Source of the DNA: Bacteroidales bacterium 52_46
GTDB lineage: Bacteria > Bacteroidota > Bacteroidia > Bacteroidales > Muribaculaceae
Length of the DNA stretch: 64,000 nucleotides
Direction of reading: 5' to 3'
Assembly (NCBI GenBank): GCA_001915385.1
Contig: MNQK01000034.1
Coordinates: 124,001 to 188,000, forward strand
In this document: positions 14,845 to 23,354 of the stretch, piece after piece
How the letters are laid out: every line of letters starts with the position of its first letter
How positions within the stretch are numbered: the first letter of the stretch is position 1
The notes under the pieces: model-generated
What the model was told of the DNA's origin: nothing
The model's input: only the letters and a program-made list of their open reading frames with translations
Database searches by the model: none
Made by a program: the position numbers and the translations under genes

Positions 14845-16353
14845 ATGGCACTTGTAAGCGAAAGTTTATATCAGTATCTTATAGATTGGCTGTGCCCTGC
14901 GATGGAGGCGGAGTATAAGCGGTTGTATTCAAAGGGCAAGGACGGCGGCAAACTGAGAGGTCTCGGCAAGTACGACAAGAACGTGTATCAAGGTCGTGTA
15001 GACCGACTGAGGGCGATAGTCCGCAACTTGATTTGCGAAGATAAGATGAAACGCTTTCTCTCGGACGGGTCAAAGAGCGCGATATATGCGTTTAACGGCG
15101 TTTGTTTCGTGCGTGTGGAGGACAGAGAGATATTCTTAAAGGAATTGCTCAAACGGGCGTTTATTGAGCTTGATTTGGGCGAGAAATACAATGACGAGTA
15201 CCCTGCCAAGGCTATCGCGATGAGCTGTCTCGACACCATATCGAGCAGCGACAAGTATCTGTATCGCCCGAATCGGCGTTATGTGGCGTTTCGGAATCTT
15301 GTGTATGACGTGGAGAAGCGCAAGGCGGTGAAGCCCGCTGTGGAGCAATGCCCTGCTACCGTGCTTGACCTCGAATACAAGGATAAGGACGAGCTTTACC
15401 GCGAATGTGCGGAGAAGTACGACACTTTCGGCAATCCCTGCAAGCTGTGGGAGGATAAAATCGCCGAGATTATCCCGAATAAAGACGCAAGGAGCGTGTT
15501 TCAGCAGTGGTGTGGGGCATTACTCGCCGACAGGGAGTCATTCAAGATGGAATATGTACTTTTCCTGATAGGCCCCGGCGCAAACGGCAAATCCGTAGTG
15601 TCTAATGTGATAGCGACAGTGTTTGGCAAAGAGAATTTCTCATGTTTTTCGCTCCGGCAATTGTTCAAGGACAGCGACTATAAGGTCAATCTCGCTTCAT
15701 TGGTGGGAAAGGTAGCAAATTTCATTGACGATATAGACGGCAAAGAACTGTCAGGTGGCGATTTCAAACGGTTTGCGAGCGGCGGCGAGTTTCAAGGCCG
15801 CGGACTTTACGACAAAAAGGTCATAAAAGTTACTGCCCCTCCCCTATTGTGCTGCGCCAACGCCATGCCCGAGACTGACGATGACAGCTACGGCGGTCAG
15901 CGTCGACGGTTGGTCGTGCACACGACTACACGTGCGTTTACGGGCGAGGAGCGTGACACCTCGCTCACCTACAAGCTGACGCGCCCCGAGGCTCTTGTGT
16001 ATATCTTCCATTGGATTGTAGAGGGCTACCGCATCTTCGCCAAGAACAAGGGGGATATTGTGATGGGCGAGGATATGAAAAAGGCGCAGGAAATCATCAT
16101 GGCAGGCAGCAACAATATGCGCCGATGGTGGGCTGAGAACGAGTACGAGGCGGTCACGGAGTACGATAAGGACTGTTGGCGCAGCTTAGCCGACCTATAC
16201 GACGAATATAAGGCTTTTGCCGAGGCTGAGGGCAGCAAACAGCACGCCCGACCCGAATTGTCGGCTATGCTGGCACAAAAAGGGTGTTTCAAGCAGCGAT
16301 TGCAGGTTGGCTACGGCTTTTGTCTACGAAAGAAAGAGGCGACACCCGAATGA
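14845..16353 (+). CDS. D5/P4-type superfamily III DNA helicase
   Basis: 502 aa. The D5_N-like region (about 60-215) is followed by the SF3 helicase core: Walker A GPGANGKS (243-250), Walker B FIDDID (293-298), motif C LLCCANAMPET with the sensor Asn, and the arginine finger region GGQRRRLVV. The C-terminus has a winged-helix-like end. It unwinds DNA at the phage origin. There is no N-terminal primase domain, so priming must come from another protein or the host. It closes the operon and ends inside a terminator hairpin. Confidence 0.9.
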   Translation: MALVSESLYQYLIDWLCPAMEAEYKRLYSKGKDGGKLRGLGKYDKNVYQGRVDRLRAIVRNLICEDKMKRFLSDGSKSAIYAFNGVCFVRVEDREIFLKELLKRAFIELDLGEKYNDEYPAKAIAMSCLDTISSSDKYLYRPNRRYVAFRNLVYDVEKRKAVKPAVEQCPATVLDLEYKDKDELYRECAEKYDTFGNPCKLWEDKIAEIIPNKDARSVFQQWCGALLADRESFKMEYVLFLIGPGANGKSVVSNVIATVFGKENFSCFSLRQLFKDSDYKVNLASLVGKVANFIDDIDGKELSGGDFKRFASGGEFQGRGLYDKKVIKVTAPPLLCCANAMPETDDDSYGGQRRRLVVHTTTRAFTGEERDTSLTYKLTRPEALVYIFHWIVEGYRIFAKNKGDIVMGEDMKKAQEIIMAGSNNMRRWWAENEYEAVTEYDKDCWRSLADLYDEYKAFAEAEGSKQHARPELSAMLAQKGCFKQRLQVGYGFCLRKKEATPE

Positions 16354-16366
16354 GCGTCGCCTCTTT
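16333..16366. terminator. Bidirectional terminator, overlaps the helicase stop codon
   Basis: Perfect 11-bp stem AAAGAGGCGAC (16333-16343)/GTCGCCTCTTT (16356-16366). The TGA of the helicase gene lies in the loop. It separates the rightward operon from the convergent gene at 16372. Confidence 0.75.
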
Positions 16367-16371
16367 ATATG

Positions 16372-16653
16372 TCATACTGCCATCGGTACGCCGCGATAAG
16401 CGTATGTTTCGGCGACTTTCAGAACAAGAGCCTCGTAAGAGCTGGCTCTGACGAAGAATGTTCGGTTCGGCGCCTCTCCCTTATACAGCACTCTTGCAGT
16501 GTATCGGTGCGAGTAGTAGAGTTTGAGCGTGATTTTCTTTGTGGAGGGGTAGCGTCGCATAAAATATGCGATGAAATACTCCCGAAGCTCGGAGGTAAGC
16601 CGATTTTGCGCTTCCGACCGAGGTCTGTTCGGTGTAGTGGCTGATGTTTTCAT
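16372..16653 (-). CDS. Hypothetical basic protein, 93 aa, with long structured leader
   Basis: The Arg/Tyr-rich segment FIAYFMRRYPSTKKITLKLY and VRASSYEALVLKVAETYAY suggest a small alpha/beta nucleic-acid-binding protein; no family recognised. I prefer this strand because a leftward promoter (16958-16989) and about 300 nt of leader precede it. The overlapping rightward frame is less protein-like. Confidence 0.6.
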   Translation of the reverse strand: MKTSATTPNRPRSEAQNRLTSELREYFIAYFMRRYPSTKKITLKLYYSHRYTARVLYKGEAPNRTFFVRASSYEALVLKVAETYAYRGVPMAV

Positions 16654-16713
16654 TTTGTTCTTGTAGCATTTAGAACGGTTATAGGCACAAAAAGAGCGTG
16701 TACCAAATGCGCT

Positions 16714-16868
16714 GCTACAAGATTAGTGTTCACTCTGACGAGCTTACCGTTCTTACGCAAAAGGCACACGCCTATAATGTCCACGATTGAGCATAAAAAA
16801 TGCCCGACCGAAATTGGTTGAGCGGATAATGCCGCCCGTCATAGTGATTGGGTCACTAACCTTGTAGC
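16714..16868 (-). other. 155-nt element closed by a 15-bp inverted repeat, in a leader
   Basis: GCTACAAGATTAGTG (16714-16728) pairs with CACTAACCTTGTAGC (16854-16868), with one G-U pair in RNA. Inside, on the transcribed reverse strand, AGTGA-CCCAA-TCACT and GGGCAT-TTTTT-ATGCTC form hairpins. The element lies between the leftward promoter and the 93-aa gene. It has no evident coding. Candidates are a cis-regulatory RNA, a small RNA or a replication origin structure. Confidence 0.6.
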
Positions 16869-16957
16869 GTTGCAAAATTACGCTCAAAAATCCGATTTTC
16901 CAAATTTATTTTCGGAAAATCAGCGGCTTATGTTCCGCAGTGGATTATTTCACACCG

Positions 16958-16989
16958 CAAAGATAGTATATTTCAATTAATTATGCAAC
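16958..16989 (-). promoter_or_regulatory. Leftward promoter of the structured leader
   Basis: Read on the reverse strand: TTG, a 20-bp spacer and TATCTTTG (forward CAAAGATA at 16958-16965), an exact -7 box. Predicted start near 16951. Confidence 0.65.
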
Positions 16990-17015
16990 AAAACTTAAAG
17001 TTTCTTTAACTTTTA

Positions 17016-17046
17016 TTGCATAACTCACATATTTTCACCATATTTG
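17016..17046 (+). promoter_or_regulatory. Rightward promoter of the second early operon
   Basis: TTG (17016-17018), a 20-bp spacer and CATATTTG (17039-17046, one mismatch). Divergent from the leftward promoter 30 bp away, so one regulator could control both. Confidence 0.5.
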
Positions 17047-17150
17047 TACTTATGAAACGTGCGAGGTTTCGGAAAAGGAATTTAACGGCTCAGACAAGTA
17101 CCCCGGTTCTCGCACAGCCGGGCGAAAGTTTGAGCCTTTTATTTGGAAAA

Positions 17151-17843
17151 ATGAGCAACGAAATCAAGCAAGGCGACAAGGTGAGGGTGTCGGAGAACGC
17201 GCCGAAGATTTACACGAAAGACGGCTTTAATCTTGCGACAAAAATGGATTTTGAAGTCGTGGAGATTGAAGATGAATGCGCCCGTATAGAGAACGCAGAT
17301 ATGATTCTTACAATGGTGTATGTCCTCCCGACCAAGTATCTCGTCAAGGTCGATGCGGAGGCGAAAGAGGCGAAGTACCACAAAGGCGACCGAATAAAGT
17401 TCAAAAACATCTATGAACTACAAAAGGTAAAGGATAAAAGTTTTCGGTGGATGCTGCTGATGTTTGCAAGCAAAGAAGCAACCATAACAGCGGTTGAGGA
17501 TAACGGTTTTTACAGAGTGGATATAGACCCAAGCATAGGCGGCATCAATGACGATATGATTGAGCGCAAGGTCGAGCCAACGGAGCAGACGGAGGCGGAG
17601 AAGAAACCCTACGACGGCATATCCAAAGAAACCGCAAACGAAATATCCGATATGTTAGAGGCTTACGCCAAAGCATTATCGGGCATTGCTGACCCTTTCG
17701 ATTGGCAGATATATGAAGCCGACCTCGCCAAAGAGATTGTGCTTAAAACCGTAAACTCCGCATCGGACAGACGCCCAATGGCCATAGCCGAGTATGCCGT
17801 TTCGGTTGCCAAAGCGGTTGTGGAGGGGCTGAAAGGGAAGTGA
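17151..17843 (+). CDS. Hypothetical phage protein, 230 aa
   Basis: Start chosen at MSNEIKQGDKVRVSEN because the longer frame begins upstream of or at the predicted transcript start. Two KOW/SH3-like segments (IKQGDKVRVSE near residue 4, YHKGDRIKFKNIYEL near 72) are followed by a helical C-terminal part (EIVLKTVNSASDRRP). First gene of the 17.1-23.3 kb operon. Function unknown. A start at 17052 would add a basic 33-residue extension. Confidence 0.65.
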   Translation: MSNEIKQGDKVRVSENAPKIYTKDGFNLATKMDFEVVEIEDECARIENADMILTMVYVLPTKYLVKVDAEAKEAKYHKGDRIKFKNIYELQKVKDKSFRWMLLMFASKEATITAVEDNGFYRVDIDPSIGGINDDMIERKVEPTEQTEAEKKPYDGISKETANEISDMLEAYAKALSGIADPFDWQIYEADLAKEIVLKTVNSASDRRPMAIAEYAVSVAKAVVEGLKGK

Positions 17844-17845
17844 GT

Positions 17846-17929
17846 ATGGCAGTAGGCTCCAAAATTCTGTTGGCAAGTCCGGCAATGATAGAAGGTGAAA
17901 TCAAATATTCTGATGACAATGGAAACTAA
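17846..17929 (+). CDS. Small ORF, 27 aa
   Basis: MAVGSKILLASPAMIEGEIK then YSDDNGN. ATG two bases after the previous stop, and its end overlaps the next gene by 11 bp, typical of this operon. Short, so uncertain. Confidence 0.4.
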   Translation: MAVGSKILLASPAMIEGEIKYSDDNGN

Positions 17930-18101
17930 GGAGCGCGAGGCGTACAGAAAGGCGTGTAGGCACTACGGCGTTGAGGGTAATTGCCATAAGCAATTCCACG
18001 CAGAGCGTATCTATGGCTACTACTTTGCGGTAGATGTTGCCTGCTCTCCCGACTGCGACTGCGCGAGAATGAGAAGATTTGATAAACGTAAGAAAGACTG
18101 A
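17919..18101 (+). CDS. Cys-rich protein, 60 aa
   Basis: METKEREAYRKACRHYGVEG start chosen; MTMETK two codons earlier is possible. Cysteines in KACRHY, GNCHKQF and ACSPDCDCARM suggest metal binding. Strongly basic C-terminus (RRFDKRKKD). No family recognised. Confidence 0.55.
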   Translation: METKEREAYRKACRHYGVEGNCHKQFHAERIYGYYFAVDVACSPDCDCARMRRFDKRKKD

Positions 18102-18103
18102 CT

Positions 18104-18520
18104 ATGGGCGACAAAGATACAAACAAGTTGTTCGGAAATCCCGAAATACTGATTTGCGAGCCGAATGGCGAAATGAAGCCACTCGGCAAGGTTGTGGAAT
18201 GTAGTGCAAGACTTGAATCGGAGGATGAAGCGGATTATGTTCCGACAAAGGATAGTTTCTCGTTTTCGTTTGAAGTGCCGAGTCTATCCAAGTGGTTTGA
18301 GGAAAACGCTAACCTTAAACCAGTTCAAGAGGCGCAAGATATGCTCACACGATTGCGCGACTATCACGCTCTATGGCATAAATACTATGGCATGGGGATG
18401 CGCAAGGAGCGCAGAAAGATTGAGCGCAATTTCAACGCTCTCTCACAGCGTTTCGCACTTCATTGCAAGATTTACAACATAACGATACAATCCAAAAAGA
18501 CAAATGAGCATAAAGATTAA
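18104..18520 (+). CDS. Hypothetical protein, 138 aa
   Basis: MGDKDTNKLFGNPEILICEP; an acidic middle and a helical basic C-terminus (KYYGMGMRKERRKIERNFNA). The 3' end overlaps the next gene by 17 bp. Function unknown. Confidence 0.6.
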   Translation: MGDKDTNKLFGNPEILICEPNGEMKPLGKVVECSARLESEDEADYVPTKDSFSFSFEVPSLSKWFEENANLKPVQEAQDMLTRLRDYHALWHKYYGMGMRKERRKIERNFNALSQRFALHCKIYNITIQSKKTNEHKD

Positions 18521-18989
18521 ACAGCGTAAGCCTTACCTCGTGAAAGAGGTTGGCGAGTGGAAGTTCACGTTCCACTACAAGGAGGGAAGCATCGAGCGGA
18601 CTTTCCTTTCGATAACGTGCGATAGCGGAATGTTTAATTGCCGTATCGGAGGCAGAAATGATATGTATTATTTCCTGCTTAATGCGGCGATAGAAGACGA
18701 TATTCCCGTTTTGCATGATTACATGACACGTTTGTATCATTTGGCTACGGTGTGGAACGACACGGAATTAGCCAAAGATGTAAACACGGCTATAAATAAC
18801 TGGCATGAGCGTGCAAATGCTAAAGGCGCGGAAAAGGCGAAAGCCGTTACCGATTCCGAGGAAATGGCTTCGCAGGCGTTCATGGAGGACATCGTTTCGG
18901 AGCAGGGCATGAGCAAGAAAGAGCTGAAAGCGAAACGAGAGGTCGACAAGGAGCTTATGCGTGCAATTCTGAACGAGGATAAAGAGTAA
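18504..18989 (+). CDS. Hypothetical protein, 161 aa
   Basis: The N-terminal half is beta-rich (GEWKFTFHYKEGSIERTFLS) and the C-terminal half is charged and helical (SKKELKAKREVDKELMRAIL). One-base overlap with the next start (TAATG). Function unknown. Confidence 0.6.
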   Translation: MSIKIKQRKPYLVKEVGEWKFTFHYKEGSIERTFLSITCDSGMFNCRIGGRNDMYYFLLNAAIEDDIPVLHDYMTRLYHLATVWNDTELAKDVNTAINNWHERANAKGAEKAKAVTDSEEMASQAFMEDIVSEQGMSKKELKAKREVDKELMRAILNEDKE

Positions 18990-19624
18990 TGGCTAAGCAA
19001 CCACTCATAGAGGCTAAAGACGTGTCGAAGCTGATAACGCTCTTTGACCGGATGTACAAACTCGGCGTGGAGGACGGCTATCAGCACTCGCACGACGAGG
19101 GGCTGTGTCGTGAGCATATCGAAACGACCAACTATCCCGGCAACTTCGGACTGATACGCGACGGCTTCATATCCGATGAAATAGACTGGCAACTGACGCT
19201 CCAGCGAGAGGCAAAGGCTATGAAGATTTACGAAGCTGTCCGTAAAATGTTTATCCGCATGGGGGCGTGGGCGCGAAGTAATTTCTATTCATGCATATTA
19301 CCCGTAGCGCAGGACTTCTACAATATGGGGGTCGAGGATTTCCTCGCCAATCCCAACGCCGACACTATCACCACGTTCATGGAGGAACGGCGTGTATTGT
19401 GGGGCGGCAAGAGAGTTGACACCTACGGCTATGTGGAAAAGATACAAGGCTTCTGTGGCAAGCGTATGCGCAGTGAGGCGGCGGCGTTGGAGGGGCTTGT
19501 GGAAACACGGACGAGCAAGTATCAGCGCATAGGCGAAGACGATTTGCGCAAGCGGGTATTGAAAGAAAAATGGTGGCTGCACTTCCGCCGAGCCGTGGCG
19601 GTTGTAAATACTAATAGGAATTGA
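18989..19624 (+). CDS. Hypothetical protein, 211 aa
   Basis: MAKQPLIEAKDVSKLITLFD; includes MYKLGVEDGYQHSHDEGL and a basic C-terminus with Trp (KEKWWLHFRRAVAVV). Probably soluble and helical. Function unknown. Confidence 0.6.
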   Translation: MAKQPLIEAKDVSKLITLFDRMYKLGVEDGYQHSHDEGLCREHIETTNYPGNFGLIRDGFISDEIDWQLTLQREAKAMKIYEAVRKMFIRMGAWARSNFYSCILPVAQDFYNMGVEDFLANPNADTITTFMEERRVLWGGKRVDTYGYVEKIQGFCGKRMRSEAAALEGLVETRTSKYQRIGEDDLRKRVLKEKWWLHFRRAVAVVNTNRN

Positions 19625-19626
19625 GT

Positions 19627-20100
19627 ATGGATGTGTCTTTTCAACGTTCGGCTGCTTCTGATGAGTGGTACACGCCACCATACATAATAGAGGCATTGGG
19701 CGAGTTTGATTTAGACCCGTGCGCGGCTCATGGCTGGATAACCGCCAAAAGGCACCTTTACAAGGAGGATGACGGGTTGATTAACGAATGGCATGGACGC
19801 GTTTGGCTCAACCCTCCGTATTCGCGCAAACTCGTATGTGCGTTTATTGAGAAAATGGCTCGTCACGGCAACGGGATTGCCCTTATATTCAACCGCATGG
19901 ATATTGCGCTATGGCATAACACGATATTCCCGACAGCAGACTCTATGCTTATTCTGCGTGGCAGACTCAAATTTTACAGACCCGATGGCTTACAAGGCGA
20001 TTCGGCAGGATGCGGCTCAGTGCTATTGGCATGGGGCGAGGAAAATTCGCGAGTCTTGCAGAATTGCGGACTACACGGTGTATTTATAAAATTGAAATAG
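19627..20100 (+). CDS. Phage DNA N-6-adenine methyltransferase (Dam-like)
   Basis: 157 aa from the ATG 19627. Motifs of the phage Dam family (PF05869 type): SDEWYTPPYIIEAL, FDLDPCAA for cofactor binding and VWLNPPYS (NPPY catalytic motif), then LIFNRMD. Methylates adenines in phage DNA, probably to evade restriction or mark replication. Member of the early operon. Target site unknown. Confidence 0.88.
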   Translation: MDVSFQRSAASDEWYTPPYIIEALGEFDLDPCAAHGWITAKRHLYKEDDGLINEWHGRVWLNPPYSRKLVCAFIEKMARHGNGIALIFNRMDIALWHNTIFPTADSMLILRGRLKFYRPDGLQGDSAGCGSVLLAWGEENSRVLQNCGLHGVFIKLK

Positions 20101-20101
20101 T

Positions 20102-20449
20102 ATGAACCGACCGATAAATATACAGCACCCGACACCTCAGGCGAGAAGTGTGGCGCAAGTAATTCTCCCGATTGGGTTGTACTGCAACCAAGCGTTGCAG
20201 AAAGCAAAGCCGGGAGACTGGGTTTTGTTCGAGAGTACATGGAAGCGGACAGATATGCGCGTTGTGCAGTTATGCCGTTTCCGCATCAACTCGCCGGAGT
20301 TCACCTTCATGCTCCGCTCTATCTACGGCGAGAATATGACCATTGCCAAGCTGATGGAGCGTTGGGAGGCGTGGGCTGTTGTCGAGGGGATAGGGCGAGA
20401 TGGTATTGACAAGGAGCAATGTGTTATTGTGGAGGTAAGCGAAGAATGA
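20102..20449 (+). CDS. Hypothetical protein, 115 aa
   Basis: MNRPINIQHPTPQARSVAQV; KPGDWVLFESTWK looks like the start of a small beta-barrel. Ends by overlapping the next start. Function unknown. Confidence 0.6.
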   Translation: MNRPINIQHPTPQARSVAQVILPIGLYCNQALQKAKPGDWVLFESTWKRTDMRVVQLCRFRINSPEFTFMLRSIYGENMTIAKLMERWEAWAVVEGIGRDGIDKEQCVIVEVSEE

Positions 20450-21051
20450 CATATCGGAATAAGATATATAAAATCGCGGCGGTGTGGCTATATTCGAGAT
20501 TGCCCGCTCGTTTCTATTTGTGGTTCACACACAGATATAAAACAACGCCGATTAACTATTGGCTGATAGTGATACAGAATTGGCAATGGAGATGTGTGAG
20601 AGCTACATCTCGCAAACAAAGAGATAAAGAGATGGAGAAGAAATTAAAGAAAGGCGATAAAGTCCGTATGAGAAGAACCGTATGCTTTGATTACATAACT
20701 TTTGAGAAAGGTTGTGTTGGTGAAGTGTCGTCGGACGAGGACACTAAAGGCTTCTGCCGAATAAGAATGAAGAACGCGGAAAGCGGTGAAATGACAGAGC
20801 ATTTTATCTGTGCTTGCAATTTAGAGCCGATAGATAGTAAGCTCGCTTTCCTCTCTGATTTAGCCGCTGTGCTTCGCAAACATAATGCGGTGATAAACGT
20901 GGGTTGGAATGGCAATCACTCCGACGGCTATCCTTGTATTGATGTGAATATACAATTTGAGAATAGCAATAGGGTTGCTTGCCTTGAAGATGTGCTTAAT
21001 TGGAGTATAACTGCCGACACGATAATGGACTACGACAAGGAATGGGTATGA
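20446..21051 (+). CDS. Hypothetical protein, 201 aa, possibly two genes
   Basis: MTYRNKIYKIAAVWLYSRLP begins a 60-residue basic, partly hydrophobic segment. A second in-frame ATG (20632, MEKKLKKGDKVRMRRTV) starts a KOW-like domain similar in style to the 17151 protein. Either a fusion or an internal start. ATGA overlaps at both ends. Function unknown. Confidence 0.6.
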   Translation: MTYRNKIYKIAAVWLYSRLPARFYLWFTHRYKTTPINYWLIVIQNWQWRCVRATSRKQRDKEMEKKLKKGDKVRMRRTVCFDYITFEKGCVGEVSSDEDTKGFCRIRMKNAESGEMTEHFICACNLEPIDSKLAFLSDLAAVLRKHNAVINVGWNGNHSDGYPCIDVNIQFENSNRVACLEDVLNWSITADTIMDYDKEWV

Positions 21052-21503
21052 GCAAAATCTATTTAGGTATAGACCCCGGAAGCAACGGCGGCCTGGTATG
21101 GCTCGATTCTGATGGCTCTTTTTTGGAATGTCAGAAAATGCCGTCAACGCCGCAGGACATTCTTACCGCATTAGGCGGTTGGAATACTGACGATGTGGTG
21201 TGCTTCATTGAGAAAGTCGGCTTCGGTATGCCGGGACAGAGTTCAAAGGCTACTGCTACATTCGCCCGACACTGCGGCCAGTTGGAGATGGCTCTTTTAG
21301 CAAAAGGCATATCCACCGTGGAAGTTACTCCTGCCAAGTGGCAGAAGCACTTTAATCTGCAAGGTAAAAGTAACGAAAGCAAAACTTCGCACAAAAATCG
21401 CATTAAGGCGTGGTCGCAACAGCGATTTCCGAAGCAGAAGGTTACGCTATGGGCGGCTGACGCTTTGGCGATTGCAAGTTATGGATTTGAAATGAGAAAG
21501 TGA
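21048..21503 (+). CDS. RuvC-like Holliday junction resolvase
   Basis: 151 aa. RNase H fold signature KIYLGIDPGSNGGLVWLD with the first catalytic Asp, a second acidic strand VVCFIEKVGFGMP, TPAKWQKHF, and the C-terminal WAADALAIASYG with the final Asp. It resolves branched intermediates made in phage replication and recombination before packaging. The start overlaps the upstream stop. Confidence 0.88.
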   Translation: MSKIYLGIDPGSNGGLVWLDSDGSFLECQKMPSTPQDILTALGGWNTDDVVCFIEKVGFGMPGQSSKATATFARHCGQLEMALLAKGISTVEVTPAKWQKHFNLQGKSNESKTSHKNRIKAWSQQRFPKQKVTLWAADALAIASYGFEMRK

Positions 21504-21504
21504 T

Positions 21505-21825
21505 ATGGCACGCTACAATATTAAATACAACGGTGAGGAGCATATATATCGCAATATGATTATAGCTCCGGATACCAAGGTTGAAAGAGAAAATTTAGAA
21601 GAAACAAGCGATAAGGTTGGGATATTATATATTTTCAGAAAGCAAAGGGGTAATAAGCGTTTGGCAAGATTTGTGAGAGCTTTTATACGGGCAAGCAATT
21701 CGGGAGAGCTTGACAAGTTTTGCAAAACGCAAGGTTGCGATTTTATCGTAAGAGCAGGTTCAACTATTTTGGCTACTTCATTCCCTGTAAAGACTTTAGA
21801 AGAACTTGAAATGACATTTGTGTGA
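21505..21825 (+). CDS. Hypothetical protein, 106 aa
   Basis: MARYNIKYNGEEHIYRNMII; basic centre (FRKQRGNKRLARFVRAFIRA) and a short C-terminal FPVKTLEELE. Function unknown. Confidence 0.6.
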   Translation: MARYNIKYNGEEHIYRNMIIAPDTKVERENLEETSDKVGILYIFRKQRGNKRLARFVRAFIRASNSGELDKFCKTQGCDFIVRAGSTILATSFPVKTLEELEMTFV

Positions 21826-21826
21826 T

Positions 21827-22534
21827 ATGGCAGACGAAAGATTGATACCGAACAGACCGATTCCCGACGAAAGCAAGATTCCGGCGGCAGATAAGGACAT
21901 GCTCTCCTACGCTATCGCCTTTGCCGTGCCGAACCAAAAGGCTTTCGCGTTGTGGCACCCCGAGTTCCTTGACTCATCGGGGAAGTTGAATAAGACGGGG
22001 CGTGCAGCTTGTACGCAATTCTTCAACTATGCGAAGAATCGGGAGTATGCAGATGCGTACAAGCGTACACTTGCGGAGTTTCTGGAGAGGAAAGATACAA
22101 AAATCGGCGATGAGTTAGAGGAGCTGACCGAGGAGCGAAAAGAAAAAGCCTCTAAACTGCTGATGCTGGAGGTGATTAAGATGATAGAGGCAGGTAAAAT
22201 TAGTGACCCTGAGTTTGCAAAGCTCGTTACCGACCTCGCCATCAAAATGAAGATAACCAAAGAGGACGTTGACCGCATTATCGCCCCTATTCGTGTACTT
22301 ATGACGCGTTGCTCGGAATGTCGCTACCGAATAGGCGTGGAGAGTATGGTGCTTAACGGTCAGATGCTCGATATGTGCGCCTACTGCAAATGTCGCAAAC
22401 TTGCCGAGGAACACGGCTATCGCTTCAATGACGGCAAAGACCTCTTGGAGATACCGAAAGAAATTATTGACGAATTGGAGAGTAAGAACAACGTCCGCAT
22501 GGAGGATATTCTGAGCGGGAAGATAGAAAATTAA
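21827..22534 (+). CDS. Hypothetical protein with zinc knuckles, 235 aa
   Basis: Start at the ATG 21827 (MADERLIPNRPIPDESKIPA). Helical N-terminal half (FALWHPEFLDSSGKLNKTGR), a charged region with EELTEERKEKASK, then four cysteines in CSEC and CAYCKC that could bind zinc. The N-terminal half has the look of terminase small subunits, but I cannot confirm this and the large subunit is elsewhere. Confidence 0.6.
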   Translation: MADERLIPNRPIPDESKIPAADKDMLSYAIAFAVPNQKAFALWHPEFLDSSGKLNKTGRAACTQFFNYAKNREYADAYKRTLAEFLERKDTKIGDELEELTEERKEKASKLLMLEVIKMIEAGKISDPEFAKLVTDLAIKMKITKEDVDRIIAPIRVLMTRCSECRYRIGVESMVLNGQMLDMCAYCKCRKLAEEHGYRFNDGKDLLEIPKEIIDELESKNNVRMEDILSGKIEN

Positions 22535-22535
22535 T

Positions 22536-22904
22536 ATGACACAGATACACGAATTTGACTGCGAAATATACCCTCGTAAGTTGTGGGTGACTGTCGGTGC
22601 GCCCTACGAAGTGATTAAAGATATGTTTGAGGATGTCGCACCGATGGAAGAAAACGCCGACGCACAAGTAGACCATACGCGGAGATTGAAGCCCGATGGA
22701 AAAGGTGGAATACTGATGCGTTTTGCCAACCGTAAAGCAATAACGACATGTAATATCACGCATGAGTCGGCGCATGCTGCGTTGGAGATATTCGAGTATA
22801 TCGGTGCATACCCCGACCCGAGAAATCAGGAGCCGTTTGCCTATCTGTGCGGTTGGATAGCAAAGTGTATCGACGAGGTGAAAAGAAATAAACAATCAAA
22901 ATAA
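22536..22904 (+). CDS. HExxH metallopeptidase-like phage protein, 122 aa
   Basis: NITHESAHAALEIFEYIG carries an HExxH zinc motif (HESAH, about residues 76-80) and is followed by EPFAYLCGWIAKCIDEV, in which the Glu could be the third ligand. Small proteins with this layout are common in phages of many hosts; whether they cut peptides is unknown. Confidence 0.7.
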   Translation: MTQIHEFDCEIYPRKLWVTVGAPYEVIKDMFEDVAPMEENADAQVDHTRRLKPDGKGGILMRFANRKAITTCNITHESAHAALEIFEYIGAYPDPRNQEPFAYLCGWIAKCIDEVKRNKQSK

Positions 22905-22912
22905 AAACGAAT

Positions 22913-23302
22913 ATGGCAACATTTAAAGGAACCGTCACTTCTGTGTCTCAGATACAAAGTGGTACAAGCAAATCAGGCAAACAGTGGCAGCGCGTGGACG
23001 TGGTGCTGACTTACGACAATTCAAAACCGGAATATCCGAAAGCGATTCTGTTTTCGGTGATGAACGACAACATCGGCAAGTTCAACATACAGCAGGGTTG
23101 CGAGTATGAGGTAGAGGTCGATTTTTCGACACGCGAATACAACAATAAAACATATATGTCGGCTTCGTGCTGGAAAGCTACGTCGACGCAGCAAGCTCCG
23201 GCTCAACCCGAGCAACAAGGATGGCAAGCGTCTCATCCACAACCGGCAGTACAGTCACAACCAGCAACTCCAGTAGAAGGGGCTGACGACCTCCCCTTCT
23301 GA
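22913..23302 (+). CDS. SSB-like OB-fold protein (DUF3127 type)
   Basis: 129 aa. MATFKGTVTSVSQIQSGTSK and ILFSVMNDNIGKFNI form an OB-fold of the DUF3127 kind, with a Pro/Gln-rich linker and the acidic tip GADDLPF, the hallmark by which SSBs recruit partners. Binds single-stranded DNA during replication. Last gene of the operon, before a bidirectional terminator. Confidence 0.85.
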   Translation: MATFKGTVTSVSQIQSGTSKSGKQWQRVDVVLTYDNSKPEYPKAILFSVMNDNIGKFNIQQGCEYEVEVDFSTREYNNKTYMSASCWKATSTQQAPAQPEQQGWQASHPQPAVQSQPATPVEGADDLPF

Positions 23303-23323
23303 GCAAATATAGAAACATGAACG

Positions 23324-23352
23324 AGGGCGCAGGGATTGACCTTGCGCCCTTT
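23324..23352. terminator. Bidirectional terminator between ssb-like and portal genes
   Basis: 11-bp stem (23324-23334 with 23340-23350, one G-U) and a 5-nt loop ATTGA, followed by TTT. Separates convergent operons. Confidence 0.75.
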
Positions 23353-23354
23353 GC

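Noticed and set aside
16369..16644. Forward 91-aa ORF opposite the 93-aa reverse gene
   Set aside because: The reverse strand has a promoter and leader; the forward frame follows directly on a terminator without a promoter.
20446..21051. Treating 20446 and 20632 as two separate genes
   Set aside because: The frame is continuous and nothing between them indicates a stop or a new ribosome site; noted as a possibility only.
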